Source: CAZTHC01 sp964613425 | GTDB lineage: Bacteria; Bacillota; Clostridia; TANB77; CAG-508 | Length of the DNA: 30,864 nucleotides | Direction: 5' to 3' | Assembly (NCBI GenBank): GCA_964613425.1 | Contig: CAZTHC010000007.1 | Span: forward strand, 1-30,864 | Part shown: piece by piece, positions 14,361-22,376 of the stretch | How positions within the stretch are numbered: the first letter of the stretch is position 1 | Layout: every line of letters begins with the position of its first letter | The notes under the pieces: model-generated | Told to the model about the DNA's origin: nothing | Seen by the model: only the letters and a program-made list of their open reading frames with translations | Databases searched by the model: none | Made by a program: the position numbers and the translations under genes

Positions 14361-14711
14361 ATGGCAAGAGTTAAAACAGCAAGAACTACTCGTGCAAGAC
14401 ATAACAAAGTATTAAAACAAGCAAAAGGATATTTTGGAGCTAAAAGTATTAGATACAGAATGGCAAAACAAGCTGTTATGAAATCTTTAAGTTATGCATA
14501 TGTAGGAAGAAAAGATAAGAAGAGTGACTTCAGAAGATTATGGATAACAAGAATTAATGCAGGAGCAAGAATGAATGGTTTAACATATAGTAAATTAATA
14601 GCTGGATTAAAGAAAGCAAATGTAACTATTAATAGAAAAATGTTAGCTGATTTAGCAATTACAGATGCAAAAGCATTTGCAGAAATAGCTGAAATTGCAA
14701 AAAAAGCATAA
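14361..14711 (+). CDS. rplT: 50S ribosomal protein L20
   Basis: The 116-residue basic protein matches L20: ARVKTARTTRARHNKVLKQAKGYFGAKS at the N-terminus, SYAYVGRKDKKSDFRRLWITRINAGAR in the globular part, and NRKMLADLAITDAKAFAEI near the end. L20 is essential for early 50S assembly and represses its own operon through the leader before infC. AAGGAGTG precedes the ATG. The operon ends 20 bases later in a strong terminator. Confidence 0.98.
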   Translation: MARVKTARTTRARHNKVLKQAKGYFGAKSIRYRMAKQAVMKSLSYAYVGRKDKKSDFRRLWITRINAGARMNGLTYSKLIAGLKKANVTINRKMLADLAITDAKAFAEIAEIAKKA

Positions 14712-14730
14712 CCAATTATTACCTTTGAAT

Positions 14731-14774
14731 AAAAAACAAACCTATGATACTATAATATTATAGGTTTGTTTTTT
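14731..14774 (+). terminator. Terminator of the infC operon
   Basis: Perfect 15-bp stem (14731-14745 with 14760-14774) with a 14-base AT loop, ending in seven to eight T. Confidence 0.85.
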
Positions 14775-14791
14775 TGTAGGAGGTATTTTTT

Positions 14792-15031
14792 ATGGGGCAA
14801 TTTATTACTAAGCTTGAAAACATGAATAGTTCAATTTTAAAATTAATTATTAAGATATTTAAAATATGTTTATGCATATGTGCACTTTCAATAATATTAT
14901 TAATTTACTATAAATGCATATATACATATCACGTAATATATGAATCAGCACTATTATTATTTAAAACGGGGTTATTAATATCAGTTTTCGCTTTTATATG
15001 TGGGTTTGTTATAGATAGTATAAGACAATAA
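14792..15031 (+). CDS. Small hypothetical membrane protein
   Basis: The 79-residue protein has two predicted membrane helices, about residues 25-45 (ICLCICALSIILLIYYKCI) and 52-75 (ALLLFKTGLLISVFAFICGF). A short amphipathic N-terminus precedes them. TAGGAGG lies nine bases before the ATG. It starts 17 bases after the rplT operon terminator, so its expression depends on readthrough or on a promoter inside the terminator loop (TATAAT at 14751). No family recognised. Confidence 0.6.
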   Translation: MGQFITKLENMNSSILKLIIKIFKICLCICALSIILLIYYKCIYTYHVIYESALLLFKTGLLISVFAFICGFVIDSIRQ

Positions 15032-15057
15032 TACTTTAATGTTAGTGTGAAAGCAAA

Positions 15058-15087
15058 AAAATAGAATGTTGTAAAACATTCTATTTT
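15058..15087. terminator. Bidirectional terminator, rpsT and membrane-protein gene
   Basis: A 13-bp perfect stem (15058-15070 with 15075-15087) with loop GTAA, A-rich on the left and T-rich on the right. Its right arm contains the stop codon of rpsT, which is read on the other strand. Confidence 0.8.
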
Positions 15088-15347
15088 GATATTTCGTTTA
15101 ATTTTTTTGCTAAGTTAGATTTTTTTCTAGACGCAGTATTTTTCTTTATAACACCTTTTGTGCAAGCTTGGTCTATTTTTTTTGTTGCAGCTACTAAAAG
15201 TGTTTTTGCTTCTTCTATATTTTTTTCATTAACAGCATTTTCAAATTTCTTTACAGCTGTTTTGTAAGCTGTTTTAATCATATTATTTTGAGCTGTTTTT
15301 GTTTCTATTATACTAACTCTTTTTATTGCAGATTTAATATTTGGCAT
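15081..15347 (-). CDS. rpsT: 30S ribosomal protein S20
   Basis: The 88-residue basic helical protein matches S20: MPNIKSAIKRVSIIETKTAQN at the N-terminus, KTAYKTAVKKFENAV in the middle and IDQACTKGVIKKNTASRKKSNLAKKLN at the end. S20 binds the 5' domain and helix 44 of 16S rRNA. GGAGGTG lies seven bases before the ATG. Monocistronic, with its own promoter (15390-15418) and terminator. Confidence 0.97.
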   Translation of the reverse strand: MPNIKSAIKRVSIIETKTAQNNMIKTAYKTAVKKFENAVNEKNIEEAKTLLVAATKKIDQACTKGVIKKNTASRKKSNLAKKLNEISK

Positions 15348-15389
15348 ATTTGCACCTCCGTCCTTAGTTTGAAATATTTTGCTTTAGCT

Positions 15390-15418
15390 ATTTTAACATG
15401 AATGTAAATAAAATGCAA
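15390..15418 (-). promoter_or_regulatory. Sigma-A promoter of rpsT
   Basis: On the minus strand, TTGCAT (15413-15418), 17-bp spacer, TAAAAT (15390-15395). It lies immediately after the mscL stop codon. Confidence 0.65.
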
Positions 15419-15422
15419 GCGT

Positions 15423-15965
15423 TTATTTAACATTTGTATCAATTTCTATTTGATTTGCTATTGGCTCTTGAATAGGTAATTCAAGTTGAGATGTACAATG
15501 AGGACATCTTGAAGCTTTTATGTTTATTTCAGATAAGCAATATGGACAAATTTTTGTAGTGGGTGTAGGAACTAGCTGTTCTTTTTTCTTTTTTGTTAGC
15601 CAGTTAGGGTTTTTGGCTAATTTCTTTTGGATTTTTTTATTTATTTTTTCCATATTCTTTTCTTTGATGGTTTCAAACTTTTTATTAAATTTATTTAAAT
15701 ATTTAACAAAAAGAAAAATTGAAAGAGCAATTAATAGAAAATCTATTATTGTAGTAAGAAAAGAACCGTATTTTATAGAAACATTTCCTACATTCCATGA
15801 AAGACTAGTATAATCTACTTTGCCAGTAATTAATGAAATTGATGGCATTACTATATCATTTACTAATGAAGTTACAATCTTCTGAAAAGCCCCACCAATA
15901 ATTACCCCGACAGCTAAATTTACTATACTTCCTTTTAAGGCAAATTCCTTAAATTCTTTAAACAT
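15423..15965 (-). CDS. mscL: Large-conductance mechanosensitive channel with zinc ribbon
   Basis: The protein has 180 residues. The N-terminus (MFKEFKEFALKGSIVNLAVGVIIGGAF) is the amphipathic S1 helix and pore-lining TM1 of MscL, which opens under membrane tension to release solutes. TM2 lies about residues 70-90 (TTIIDFLLIALSIFLFVKYLNK). The channel proper ends near 110. A Lys-rich linker follows, then a CPYC...CPHC zinc ribbon at about 140-157 (CPYCLSEINIKASRCPHC) and an acidic tail. The ribbon makes it longer than E. coli MscL (136 residues); comparable extensions occur in other Firmicutes. GGAGG precedes the ATG, and a promoter lies at 16017-16045. Confidence 0.93.
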   Translation of the reverse strand: MFKEFKEFALKGSIVNLAVGVIIGGAFQKIVTSLVNDIVMPSISLITGKVDYTSLSWNVGNVSIKYGSFLTTIIDFLLIALSIFLFVKYLNKFNKKFETIKEKNMEKINKKIQKKLAKNPNWLTKKKKEQLVPTPTTKICPYCLSEINIKASRCPHCTSQLELPIQEPIANQIEIDTNVK

Positions 15966-16016
15966 ATTAAAACCTCCAATTTGTTTATATATTTATTTGA
16001 AATTTTTTCAAAACAA

Positions 16017-16045
16017 ATATTACGATAAAAAAGGAAAAAAGTCAA
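16017..16045 (-). promoter_or_regulatory. Sigma-A promoter of mscL
   Basis: On the minus strand, TTGACT (16040-16045), 17-bp spacer, TAATAT (16017-16022), about 50 bases before the start. Confidence 0.7.
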
Positions 16046-16052
16046 ATAATTA

Positions 16053-16081
16053 TTGTAAAAAAGTATTATTTGTGATATATC
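16053..16081 (+). promoter_or_regulatory. Possible promoter of rpiB
   Basis: TTGTAA (16053-16058), 17-bp spacer, TATATC (16076-16081), 34 bases before the ATG at 16116. It is divergent from the mscL promoter. Confidence 0.4.
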
Positions 16082-16115
16082 ATATATGTATATTAGAAAT
16101 TTAAGGAGGATAATT

Positions 16116-16562
16116 ATGATAGCGATTGGTTCAGATCATAGAGGATATAAGTTAAAAGAAGAAATAAAAAAATATTTTGAAGAAGCAAAAATAGAATATA
16201 AAGATTATGGAACATATTCAGATGAAAGAATGAATTTTCCAGTTATAGGAAAAGCAGTTGCAGAAGCTGTACAAAAGGGTGATGTTGAAAAGGGAATTTT
16301 AATTTGCGGAACAGGATTTGGAATGGCAATAGTTGCAAACAAATATAAAGGAATAAGATGTACACCATGCGTTACAGAAAATGCAGCAAGATATGCAAAA
16401 TCACATAATAATGCAAATATATTAGCATTAGGTGCAGAAGAATTACCTGTAAATACAGCAATAAATATAATTAGAACATGGATTGCTACAGAATTTTCAG
16501 GTGGAATTTATGAAGAAAGAATAAAAATGATAGAAGAAATAGAAAAAGAAAATATGAAATAA
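16116..16562 (+). CDS. rpiB: Ribose-5-phosphate isomerase B
   Basis: The 148-residue protein is of the RpiB/LacA/LacB family: IGSDHRGYKLKEEI (residues 4-17), DYGTYSDERMNFP, and the catalytic-cysteine segment GILICGTGFGMAIVANK with Cys near residue 66. Then come EARYAxxHNNAN-like ARYAKSHNNANILALG and an Arg-rich end. It interconverts ribose-5-phosphate and ribulose-5-phosphate in the non-oxidative pentose phosphate pathway. ATG 16116 is chosen because GGAGG lies upstream; an in-frame ATG at 16086 would add ten non-conserved residues. An allose-6-phosphate isomerase role cannot be excluded. It precedes the wall-polymer transferase gene by 12 bases. Confidence 0.93.
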   Translation: MIAIGSDHRGYKLKEEIKKYFEEAKIEYKDYGTYSDERMNFPVIGKAVAEAVQKGDVEKGILICGTGFGMAIVANKYKGIRCTPCVTENAARYAKSHNNANILALGAEELPVNTAINIIRTWIATEFSGGIYEERIKMIEEIEKENMK

Positions 16563-16574
16563 GAGGGGAAACTT

Positions 16575-17651
16575 ATGTGGGGAGATATTGCAATAGCATT
16601 TCTATTAGCTTTTATTACAGCTTTTGTTATTACACCATATACAATTAGATTTGCAAAAAAAGTAGGAGCAGTAGATACACCAAAAGATGAAAGAAGAATA
16701 AATACAAAAGCAATGCCTAGATTAGGCGGAATTGCCGTAATAGCAGGATTTTGCGTTTCAGTGGCATATTTATTGATAGTAATGTCTATAGAAAAAACTT
16801 TTGATATTATGGGACCGGAAAATTATTACATTAAATTGATAGGATTTTTTATAGGAATGATAGTACTAGGAATAATTTGTTTTATAGATGATTTAAAACA
16901 GATACCCGCACTTTTAAAACTTGCAGGACAAATACTTGCAGCAGTAATTGTTGTAGGGTGTGGAGTTAGGATAGACAATATAGGATTACCTTTTTTAGAA
17001 AATATTAATGAAATTTTTTCAATAATTCTAACAATAGGTTGGATAGTTGGAATAACAAATGCTATAAATTTAATAGATGGATTAGATGGATTATCTTCAG
17101 GGATAGCAGTTATATCTTGCTTATCACTACTTATAATATTTTCTTTAAACGATTCACCATTAATAGGAATAATTTTAGTAACTGCTTTAGCAGGGGCTTT
17201 AATTGGATTTTTACCATTTAACTTTAACCCGGCAAAAACATTTATAGGTGATACAGGTTCAAATTTTTTAGGATATTGTTTAGCAATAATTTCAATATTG
17301 GGAATTGCAAAAACATATACATTAATAGTAATTGTTGCACCATTAATAGTATTAGGTTTACCAATATTTGATACTTTATGGGCAATTGTTAGAAGACTGA
17401 TAGCCGGAAAATCATTAAAAGCAATTATTATTCCAGATAGAGGTCATTTGCATCACAGATTAATGGATAAAGGCTATTCACAAAAACAAGCAGTTTTAAT
17501 TTTATATGGAATAAGTGCTACACTTGGAATGTTTGCAATAATATTATTAGAAAGTGGAATTTGGAAAGCTTTATCATTTGCTTTAATGGTGATAGCAGTA
17601 TTTGCAATTGGATATAAGGATATTTTTAAATTAAGAGAAAAGGACAATTAA
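16575..17651 (+). CDS. tagO: Polyprenyl-phosphate GlcNAc-1-phosphate transferase (TagO/WecA type)
   Basis: The 358-residue membrane protein has about ten helices. It belongs to the MraY/WecA/TagO glycosyl-1-phosphate transferase family, which loads a sugar-phosphate onto undecaprenyl phosphate at the cytoplasmic face. Signatures: DTPKDERRINTKAMPRLGG, the Asp-rich FIDDLKQIPALLKLAGQ, GITNAINLIDGLDGLSSGI, FIGDTGSNFLGY, and the WecA/TagO-type DRGHLHHRLMDKGYSQKQAV. The HxxHR loop favours TagO/WecA over MraY. The ATG follows GAGGGG, 12 bases after rpiB. With the TagA-like enzyme encoded 4 kb downstream it could start a teichoic-acid or other wall polymer. It ends in its own terminator. Confidence 0.9.
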   Translation: MWGDIAIAFLLAFITAFVITPYTIRFAKKVGAVDTPKDERRINTKAMPRLGGIAVIAGFCVSVAYLLIVMSIEKTFDIMGPENYYIKLIGFFIGMIVLGIICFIDDLKQIPALLKLAGQILAAVIVVGCGVRIDNIGLPFLENINEIFSIILTIGWIVGITNAINLIDGLDGLSSGIAVISCLSLLIIFSLNDSPLIGIILVTALAGALIGFLPFNFNPAKTFIGDTGSNFLGYCLAIISILGIAKTYTLIVIVAPLIVLGLPIFDTLWAIVRRLIAGKSLKAIIIPDRGHLHHRLMDKGYSQKQAVLILYGISATLGMFAIILLESGIWKALSFALMVIAVFAIGYKDIFKLREKDN

Positions 17652-17681
17652 TAAGAAATAAATTTGGAGAATAGAATATAT

Positions 17682-17715
17682 AAATTACTATGTTTAAATG
17701 CATAGTAATTTTTTT
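17682..17715 (+). terminator. Terminator after tagO-like gene
   Basis: Perfect 11-bp stem (17682-17692 with 17701-17711), 8-base loop, T-run to 17715. It contains an ATG (17690) that is in frame with the next gene but unlikely to be its start. Confidence 0.8.
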
Positions 17716-17740
17716 ATTCAATTTCATAAAGGAGAATAGT

Positions 17741-18232
17741 TTGAAAGAGAAAAATTATAACAGAGAGAACAGCATTAATTACGCAAGAAAATGGGCATAT
17801 ACTAGAAATTCGCAATATTATGATTTCGAAAGAATAGGTGGGGATTGTACGAACTTTGTCTCGCAATGTATCTTTTCTGGAAGTAATATTATGAATTATA
17901 ATTTAGATGGTTGGTATTACAAAAATGCAAATCAGAAGTCTCCATCATGGACAGGAGTGGAGTATTTATATAATTTTCTGATTAATAATAAAAAAATTGG
18001 TCCATACGGAATTGATTCACAAATTTCACAAGTACAAGAAGGAGATATAGCCCAATTAAGTTTTAATAACAATATATTTTCACATTCTCTAATTATTGTA
18101 AAAATATTAAATAGAGATTTAAATAGTATTCTTATAGCAGCACATACTTTTGATTCATTAAATAGGCCTATTTCAACATATAATTTTGAAAAGATAAGGT
18201 TTATACATATTGAAAAAGTAAGGATATATTAG
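17741..18232 (+). CDS. Putative amidase-domain protein (Amidase_6 type)
   Basis: The 163-residue protein matches the putative amidase domain found in Firmicute secreted and spore-associated proteins: NRENSINYARKWAYTRNSQYY, then GGDCTNFVSQCIFSG with the likely nucleophile Cys, GWYY, and FSHSLIIVKI with a candidate His. This NlpC/P60-like arrangement suggests peptide or amide cleavage, perhaps of cell wall material, but activity is not established. TTG 17741 is the chosen start, with AAAGGAG upstream; the longer in-frame ATG at 17690 sits inside a terminator hairpin. From the TTG start there is no signal peptide, which would suit a mother-cell or cytoplasmic protein. Confidence 0.75.
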   Translation: MKEKNYNRENSINYARKWAYTRNSQYYDFERIGGDCTNFVSQCIFSGSNIMNYNLDGWYYKNANQKSPSWTGVEYLYNFLINNKKIGPYGIDSQISQVQEGDIAQLSFNNNIFSHSLIIVKILNRDLNSILIAAHTFDSLNRPISTYNFEKIRFIHIEKVRIY

Positions 18233-18266
18233 ATTTAATAAATTCAATAAAATACCAAATTATCTA

Positions 18267-18295
18267 TTGCAGTTATTTGCATTAAATGATATGAT
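18267..18295 (+). promoter_or_regulatory. Putative promoter of AI-2E permease gene
   Basis: TTGCAG (18267-18272), 17-bp spacer, TATGAT (18290-18295), 37 bases before the ATG. Confidence 0.5.
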
Positions 18296-18331
18296 AATGT
18301 ATGTTATTAACTATAAAGGAGAGATTTTTTA

Positions 18332-19468
18332 ATGAAGGAAAAAAACAATTTAGCAAAAGGTATAGGATATTTTATTCTTGCAATATTATTAATTGTAATA
18401 TATAAAGTTCTTGATAACTTTAGTGATATTGCTAATTGGTTATCTGGATTACTAAAAACACTTATGCCATTTTTTATGGGTATATTAGTAGCGTATTTGT
18501 TTTACATACCAGTGAAAAAGATAGAACTCTTATATAAAAAGAGCAAGTTGAGAATTATTAATAAAAAAGCAAGACCATTTTCTATACTTACAGTATATAT
18601 AATTGCATTGTTAGTAATTATTATAGCGGTAAACTTTGTTTTACCAGCAATTTCTAAAAGTATTATGGAATTAGCTAATAATTTGCCAACATATTACGAA
18701 AATATAACTAAACTTATTGAGGAATTACCAGAAGATTCTGTAATAAAAAAAGAGGATATTCAAGAAATAATGTCTAAAATACAACAAATAGATTTTACAC
18801 AATTTATAAATATAGAAAAAGTAATAGATTACATTAAAGGAGTTATAGGAATTGCAAGTGCTGTATTTAGTATATTTGTAACAGTAGTAATGTCTATATA
18901 TATTCTTGCAGAAAGAACACAAATAATTAATTTTATTAGAGAGTTTGCAGATGCAATTTTAAAAAAGGAAACCTTTAAACTATTAAGTAATTATTTTCAA
19001 AAATCAAATGAAATATTTTTTAGATTTGTTTATAGTCAAATTATAGATGGATTTATTGTTGGCGTAATATTATCAATTGCAATGACAATTATGGGAGTAA
19101 AATATGCTGTATTATTAGGTTTCTTAATCGGTTTATTTAATATAATTCCATATTTTGGAGCAATAATAGCAGTAGGAATTGCAATATTAATTACAATTTT
19201 CACAGGAGGAATTGGGCAGGCTATATGGGTTGCAATTGTTGTTATAATTTTACAACAAATTGATGCAAATGTAATAAATCCTAAAATTGTGGGAGGATCA
19301 CTAAAATTAAGTCCAATACTTGTAATTTTTTCAGTAACAATTGGAGGAGCATATTTTGGAATATTAGGAATGTTTTTAGCAGTTCCAATAGTAGCAGTGA
19401 TTAAAATAATAGTTATAGATTATATAAAATTAAAAAAACAGAGAAAGGAATTGAAAGATAATGGATAA
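18332..19468 (+). CDS. AI-2E family transporter
   Basis: The 378-residue integral membrane protein has the family layout. There are two N-terminal helices (residues 7-25, 33-55), a third near 80-105 and a soluble, Asp/Glu-rich segment around 115-165. The conserved C-terminal half has five or so helices and contains ISQIIDGFIVGVILS-like QIIDGFIVGVILSIAMTI, YAVLLGFLIGLFNIIPYFGAII and QQIDANVINPKIVGGSLKLSP. Members include TqsA, YtvI and sodium/proton antiporter-like proteins; the substrate here cannot be told. AAAGGAGAG precedes the ATG. It overlaps the next gene by eight bases, so the two are translationally coupled. Confidence 0.88.
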   Translation: MKEKNNLAKGIGYFILAILLIVIYKVLDNFSDIANWLSGLLKTLMPFFMGILVAYLFYIPVKKIELLYKKSKLRIINKKARPFSILTVYIIALLVIIIAVNFVLPAISKSIMELANNLPTYYENITKLIEELPEDSVIKKEDIQEIMSKIQQIDFTQFINIEKVIDYIKGVIGIASAVFSIFVTVVMSIYILAERTQIINFIREFADAILKKETFKLLSNYFQKSNEIFFRFVYSQIIDGFIVGVILSIAMTIMGVKYAVLLGFLIGLFNIIPYFGAIIAVGIAILITIFTGGIGQAIWVAIVVIILQQIDANVINPKIVGGSLKLSPILVIFSVTIGGAYFGILGMFLAVPIVAVIKIIVIDYIKLKKQRKELKDNG

Positions 19469-21092
19469 AAAGACAAACATTAAATTTACAATAATTGCTG
19501 TTATATGTATAATTATTTTAAGCATAGCAGTTTCGCCAATTTCATTACAGAATGATACATTTTATACAATAAAAATAGGTGAACATATAATGCAAAATGG
19601 TATTGATATGAAGGACCATTTTTCATGGCATGAAGATTTACCATACACATACCCACATTGGGCATATGATGTTGGAATATATTTAATATATAGTGTTGGC
19701 GGACAAGCAAGTATATATGTTTCTACTATTGCATTATGTAGTTTGTTAGGGATTATATTATTCTTAGCAAGTCAAAAAATAACTAAGAATAGTGTGATTT
19801 CACTTATTGTGGCGATGGGGGTAATATATTTATTAAGAGATTTCATTGCTGCAAGAGCACAATTAGTAACATTTTGTTTATTTGCACTAACAATATATTT
19901 TATAGAAATGTTCTTAGAAACTAAAAAGAGGAGATATGCAGTTGGATTAGTAATTATTCCTATAATTATTGCAAATGTGCATTTAGCAGTGTGGCCATTT
20001 TACTTTATATTATTCTTACCATATATTGGGGAATATATAATGTATCATATTGGAAACATGGATATATATATAAGAAAATTTAAGATATGGACAATTAAAA
20101 GAAAAATGAACGCGACGGCATCAGAAGAGGAAAAAATAAGTTTAAATGAGAAAATATCTAAAATAGAAGAAAAAAGTAGTAAAGCTCAAATTAAAAAAGA
20201 CAAAATAAGAAGTAATCCATATAAATTGATAGTAAAGAGAAATGAAAATGTAAAATGGTTAATATTAATTGCGATTATATGTGTTGTAACAGGACTTTTA
20301 ACACCTCTTGGAACAACTCCATACACATATTTATACAATACAATACAAGGAACTACTACACAAAATATAAATGAACATTTACCACTTACTCTTATTCAAA
20401 ATAAAGAATTTGCATGTGTAATAATAGTATTTTTAGCAATTTTATTGTTTACAGATACAAAGATAAGATTAAAAGATTTATTTATGATATCAGGATTAAT
20501 GTATTTAGCATTTAATTCTAGAAGACAAGTATCTATGTTTGTGCTAATTGGTTCATATATTTTAATAAATTTGGTAAATTCTCTATTTACTAAATACGAT
20601 CCAGATGGGTGCAACAAAATTAAAAGATTAAGTACAAAAATATTAGGATGTGTTGTATTAGTTCTTTTAGTGTTAACAATTGGATTAGTACAGATAAGAC
20701 CTAAAATAGGAGATGATTTCGTTAGTAATAACTCTTATCCAGTTGAAGCGAGTGATTATATTTTAGAAAACTTAGATATAAATACCATGAAATTATTCAA
20801 TGGATATAATTATGGAAGTTATTTATTATTTAGAGGAATTCCAGTATTCATAGATTCAAGAGCAGATTTATATGCACCAGAATTTAATGGAAAAAAAGAT
20901 ATCTTTAGAGATTACATGAATATATTTGGCTTAGCTGTTGATTATGAACCAAAATTTGATGAATATGGAATAACACATGTAATGGTATACAAAAGTGAAA
21001 AATTGAATTCTTTAATAGCTAAAGATAGTAAATATAAAAATATATATGATGATGGTAAATTCTGCATATATGAAAGAAATATAGAAAAATAA
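19461..21092 (+). CDS. Polytopic membrane protein, GT-C glycosyltransferase-like
   Basis: The 543-residue protein has about ten to twelve predicted helices. After the first helix comes the extracytoplasmic segment SLQNDTFYTIKIGEHIMQNG, then DHFSWHEDLPYTYPHWAYDV. An acidic residue after TM1 with W/H-rich loops is typical of GT-C fold enzymes that use lipid-linked sugars. A cytoplasmic Lys-rich insert lies around 210-255. The C-terminal 100 residues are soluble (NGYNYGSYLLFRGIPVFIDSR, YGITHVMVYKSEKL), as in many GT-C-like proteins. No specific family or substrate is assigned. It overlaps the AI-2E gene by eight bases and is followed 14 bases later by lspA. Confidence 0.6.
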   Translation: MDKKTNIKFTIIAVICIIILSIAVSPISLQNDTFYTIKIGEHIMQNGIDMKDHFSWHEDLPYTYPHWAYDVGIYLIYSVGGQASIYVSTIALCSLLGIILFLASQKITKNSVISLIVAMGVIYLLRDFIAARAQLVTFCLFALTIYFIEMFLETKKRRYAVGLVIIPIIIANVHLAVWPFYFILFLPYIGEYIMYHIGNMDIYIRKFKIWTIKRKMNATASEEEKISLNEKISKIEEKSSKAQIKKDKIRSNPYKLIVKRNENVKWLILIAIICVVTGLLTPLGTTPYTYLYNTIQGTTTQNINEHLPLTLIQNKEFACVIIVFLAILLFTDTKIRLKDLFMISGLMYLAFNSRRQVSMFVLIGSYILINLVNSLFTKYDPDGCNKIKRLSTKILGCVVLVLLVLTIGLVQIRPKIGDDFVSNNSYPVEASDYILENLDINTMKLFNGYNYGSYLLFRGIPVFIDSRADLYAPEFNGKKDIFRDYMNIFGLAVDYEPKFDEYGITHVMVYKSEKLNSLIAKDSKYKNIYDDGKFCIYERNIEK

Positions 21093-21106
21093 AGGAGCTA
21101 ACCTAG

Positions 21107-21604
21107 ATGATTAGTATTAAAAGAAGAAGTATTATTATTACCATAAGTACATTAGTATTAATAGCAATAGATCAAATTATAAAATCATTAGTACTATTTA
21201 ATTTAAAAGGTAATATAAACTTAATAAATGGATTTTTAAATATAACATATGTGCAAAATAGAGGTGGAGCATTTGGAATAGGACAAAGTAATATAATTAC
21301 TTTTATAGTTGTAAATATAGTTGTTTTAGGAATTATAGTTAAGTTTATGATTTCACAAATGAATGCTATGGATAAAAAAACTATGATTGCTTTAACTCTA
21401 ATATTGGCAGGAGGGATAGGAAACTTCTTAGATAGAATTTGTAGAGGATTTGTAATTGATTATTTAGATATAGCTCAATTTGTAAAGAATTATCCTGTTT
21501 TTAATTTTGCAGACATTTGTATTGTTGTGGGATGGATTTTATTAGTTATATCAATTTTAATTGCATTTAAAAAAGCACCAAGATCTAAAATGAAGAGGGA
21601 GTGA
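21107..21604 (+). CDS. lspA: Lipoprotein signal peptidase (signal peptidase II)
   Basis: The 165-residue protein has four membrane helices. It carries the LspA motifs IDQIIKSLV, ITYVQNRGGAFGIG, the first catalytic Asp in GGIGNFLDRICRGFVIDYLD (Asp near 109), and the second in FNFADICI (Asp near 136). LspA cuts the signal peptide of prolipoproteins after diacylglyceryl modification. AAAGGAG precedes the ATG. Its stop codon overlaps the GTG start of the TagA-like gene (GTGA), so they are coupled. Confidence 0.95.
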   Translation: MISIKRRSIIITISTLVLIAIDQIIKSLVLFNLKGNINLINGFLNITYVQNRGGAFGIGQSNIITFIVVNIVVLGIIVKFMISQMNAMDKKTMIALTLILAGGIGNFLDRICRGFVIDYLDIAQFVKNYPVFNFADICIVVGWILLVISILIAFKKAPRSKMKRE

Positions 21605-22365
21605 GTAAAATTCGTAACACAATAAAAATATTAGGAGTATCAATAGATAATATAACTGAAATAGAAGCAGGAGAGATTACAAAGGAGTTAGTTGAAAGCA
21701 GTAATAAAACATGTAAGCTAATTGTTGCACCAAATGTAGAATTTGTTATGAAAGCTCAAAAAGATGAGGAGTTTTTCAATATATTAAAAGAGGCACATTT
21801 AGCTACACCAGATAGTATAGGAATAATGCTTGGAGCTAAACTTCAAGGTAAAAAATTTAAAGCTAGAATACCTGGACAAGCATATTTTAGAGAGGCTATA
21901 AGGGTAGGAGAAAAAGAAGGTTGGACCTTCTATTTGCTAGGAGGATTACCAGGGATAGCAGAAAAAACAAAAGAGAATCTTTTAACTATTTTCCCAAATA
22001 TCAAAATAGTAGGATTCCATGATGGATTTTTGGATGGAGAAATAGAAAACCAGGTAATAGACGAGATTAACTCCTTACAACCTAATGTGCTATTTGTAGC
22101 AATGGGGGCACCAAAACAAGAAAAATGGATATATCATAATATGCATAGGCTAAAAGTAGATGTGGCAGCAGGGCAAGGTGGAACGTTTGACTACGAAGCG
22201 GGAAGAATAAAAAGGGCGCCAAAAGTAATTCAAAAAATAGGAATAGAATGGTTGTGGAGGCTAATTTTACAACCAAGTAGAATAATAAGAATGATGGCAT
22301 TACCACAATTTGTTATTAAATTATTATTTTCAAAGGACAAAACTAAAGGAAAATTTGATAAATAG
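21601..22365 (+). CDS. tagA: WecG/TagA/CpsF family glycosyltransferase
   Basis: The 254-residue protein belongs to the GT26 WecB/TagA/CpsF family, which in teichoic-acid synthesis adds ManNAc to polyprenyl-PP-GlcNAc. Signatures: APNVEFVMKAQKDEEF, the Thr-Pro-Asp segment ATPDSIGIMLGAKL, RIPGQAYF, YLLGGLPGIAEKT, GFHDGFLDGE, VAMGAPKQEKWIY and AAGQGGTFDYEAGRIKRAPK. The C-terminal basic amphipathic stretch (EWLWRLILQPSRIIRMM) probably docks on the membrane. It starts at GTG 21601, overlapping the lspA stop, with AGAGGGA upstream. It would act after the TagO-like enzyme; the polymer made is not evident. Confidence 0.9.
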   Translation: MSKIRNTIKILGVSIDNITEIEAGEITKELVESSNKTCKLIVAPNVEFVMKAQKDEEFFNILKEAHLATPDSIGIMLGAKLQGKKFKARIPGQAYFREAIRVGEKEGWTFYLLGGLPGIAEKTKENLLTIFPNIKIVGFHDGFLDGEIENQVIDEINSLQPNVLFVAMGAPKQEKWIYHNMHRLKVDVAAGQGGTFDYEAGRIKRAPKVIQKIGIEWLWRLILQPSRIIRMMALPQFVIKLLFSKDKTKGKFDK

Positions 22366-22376
22366 GAGGCAGAATT

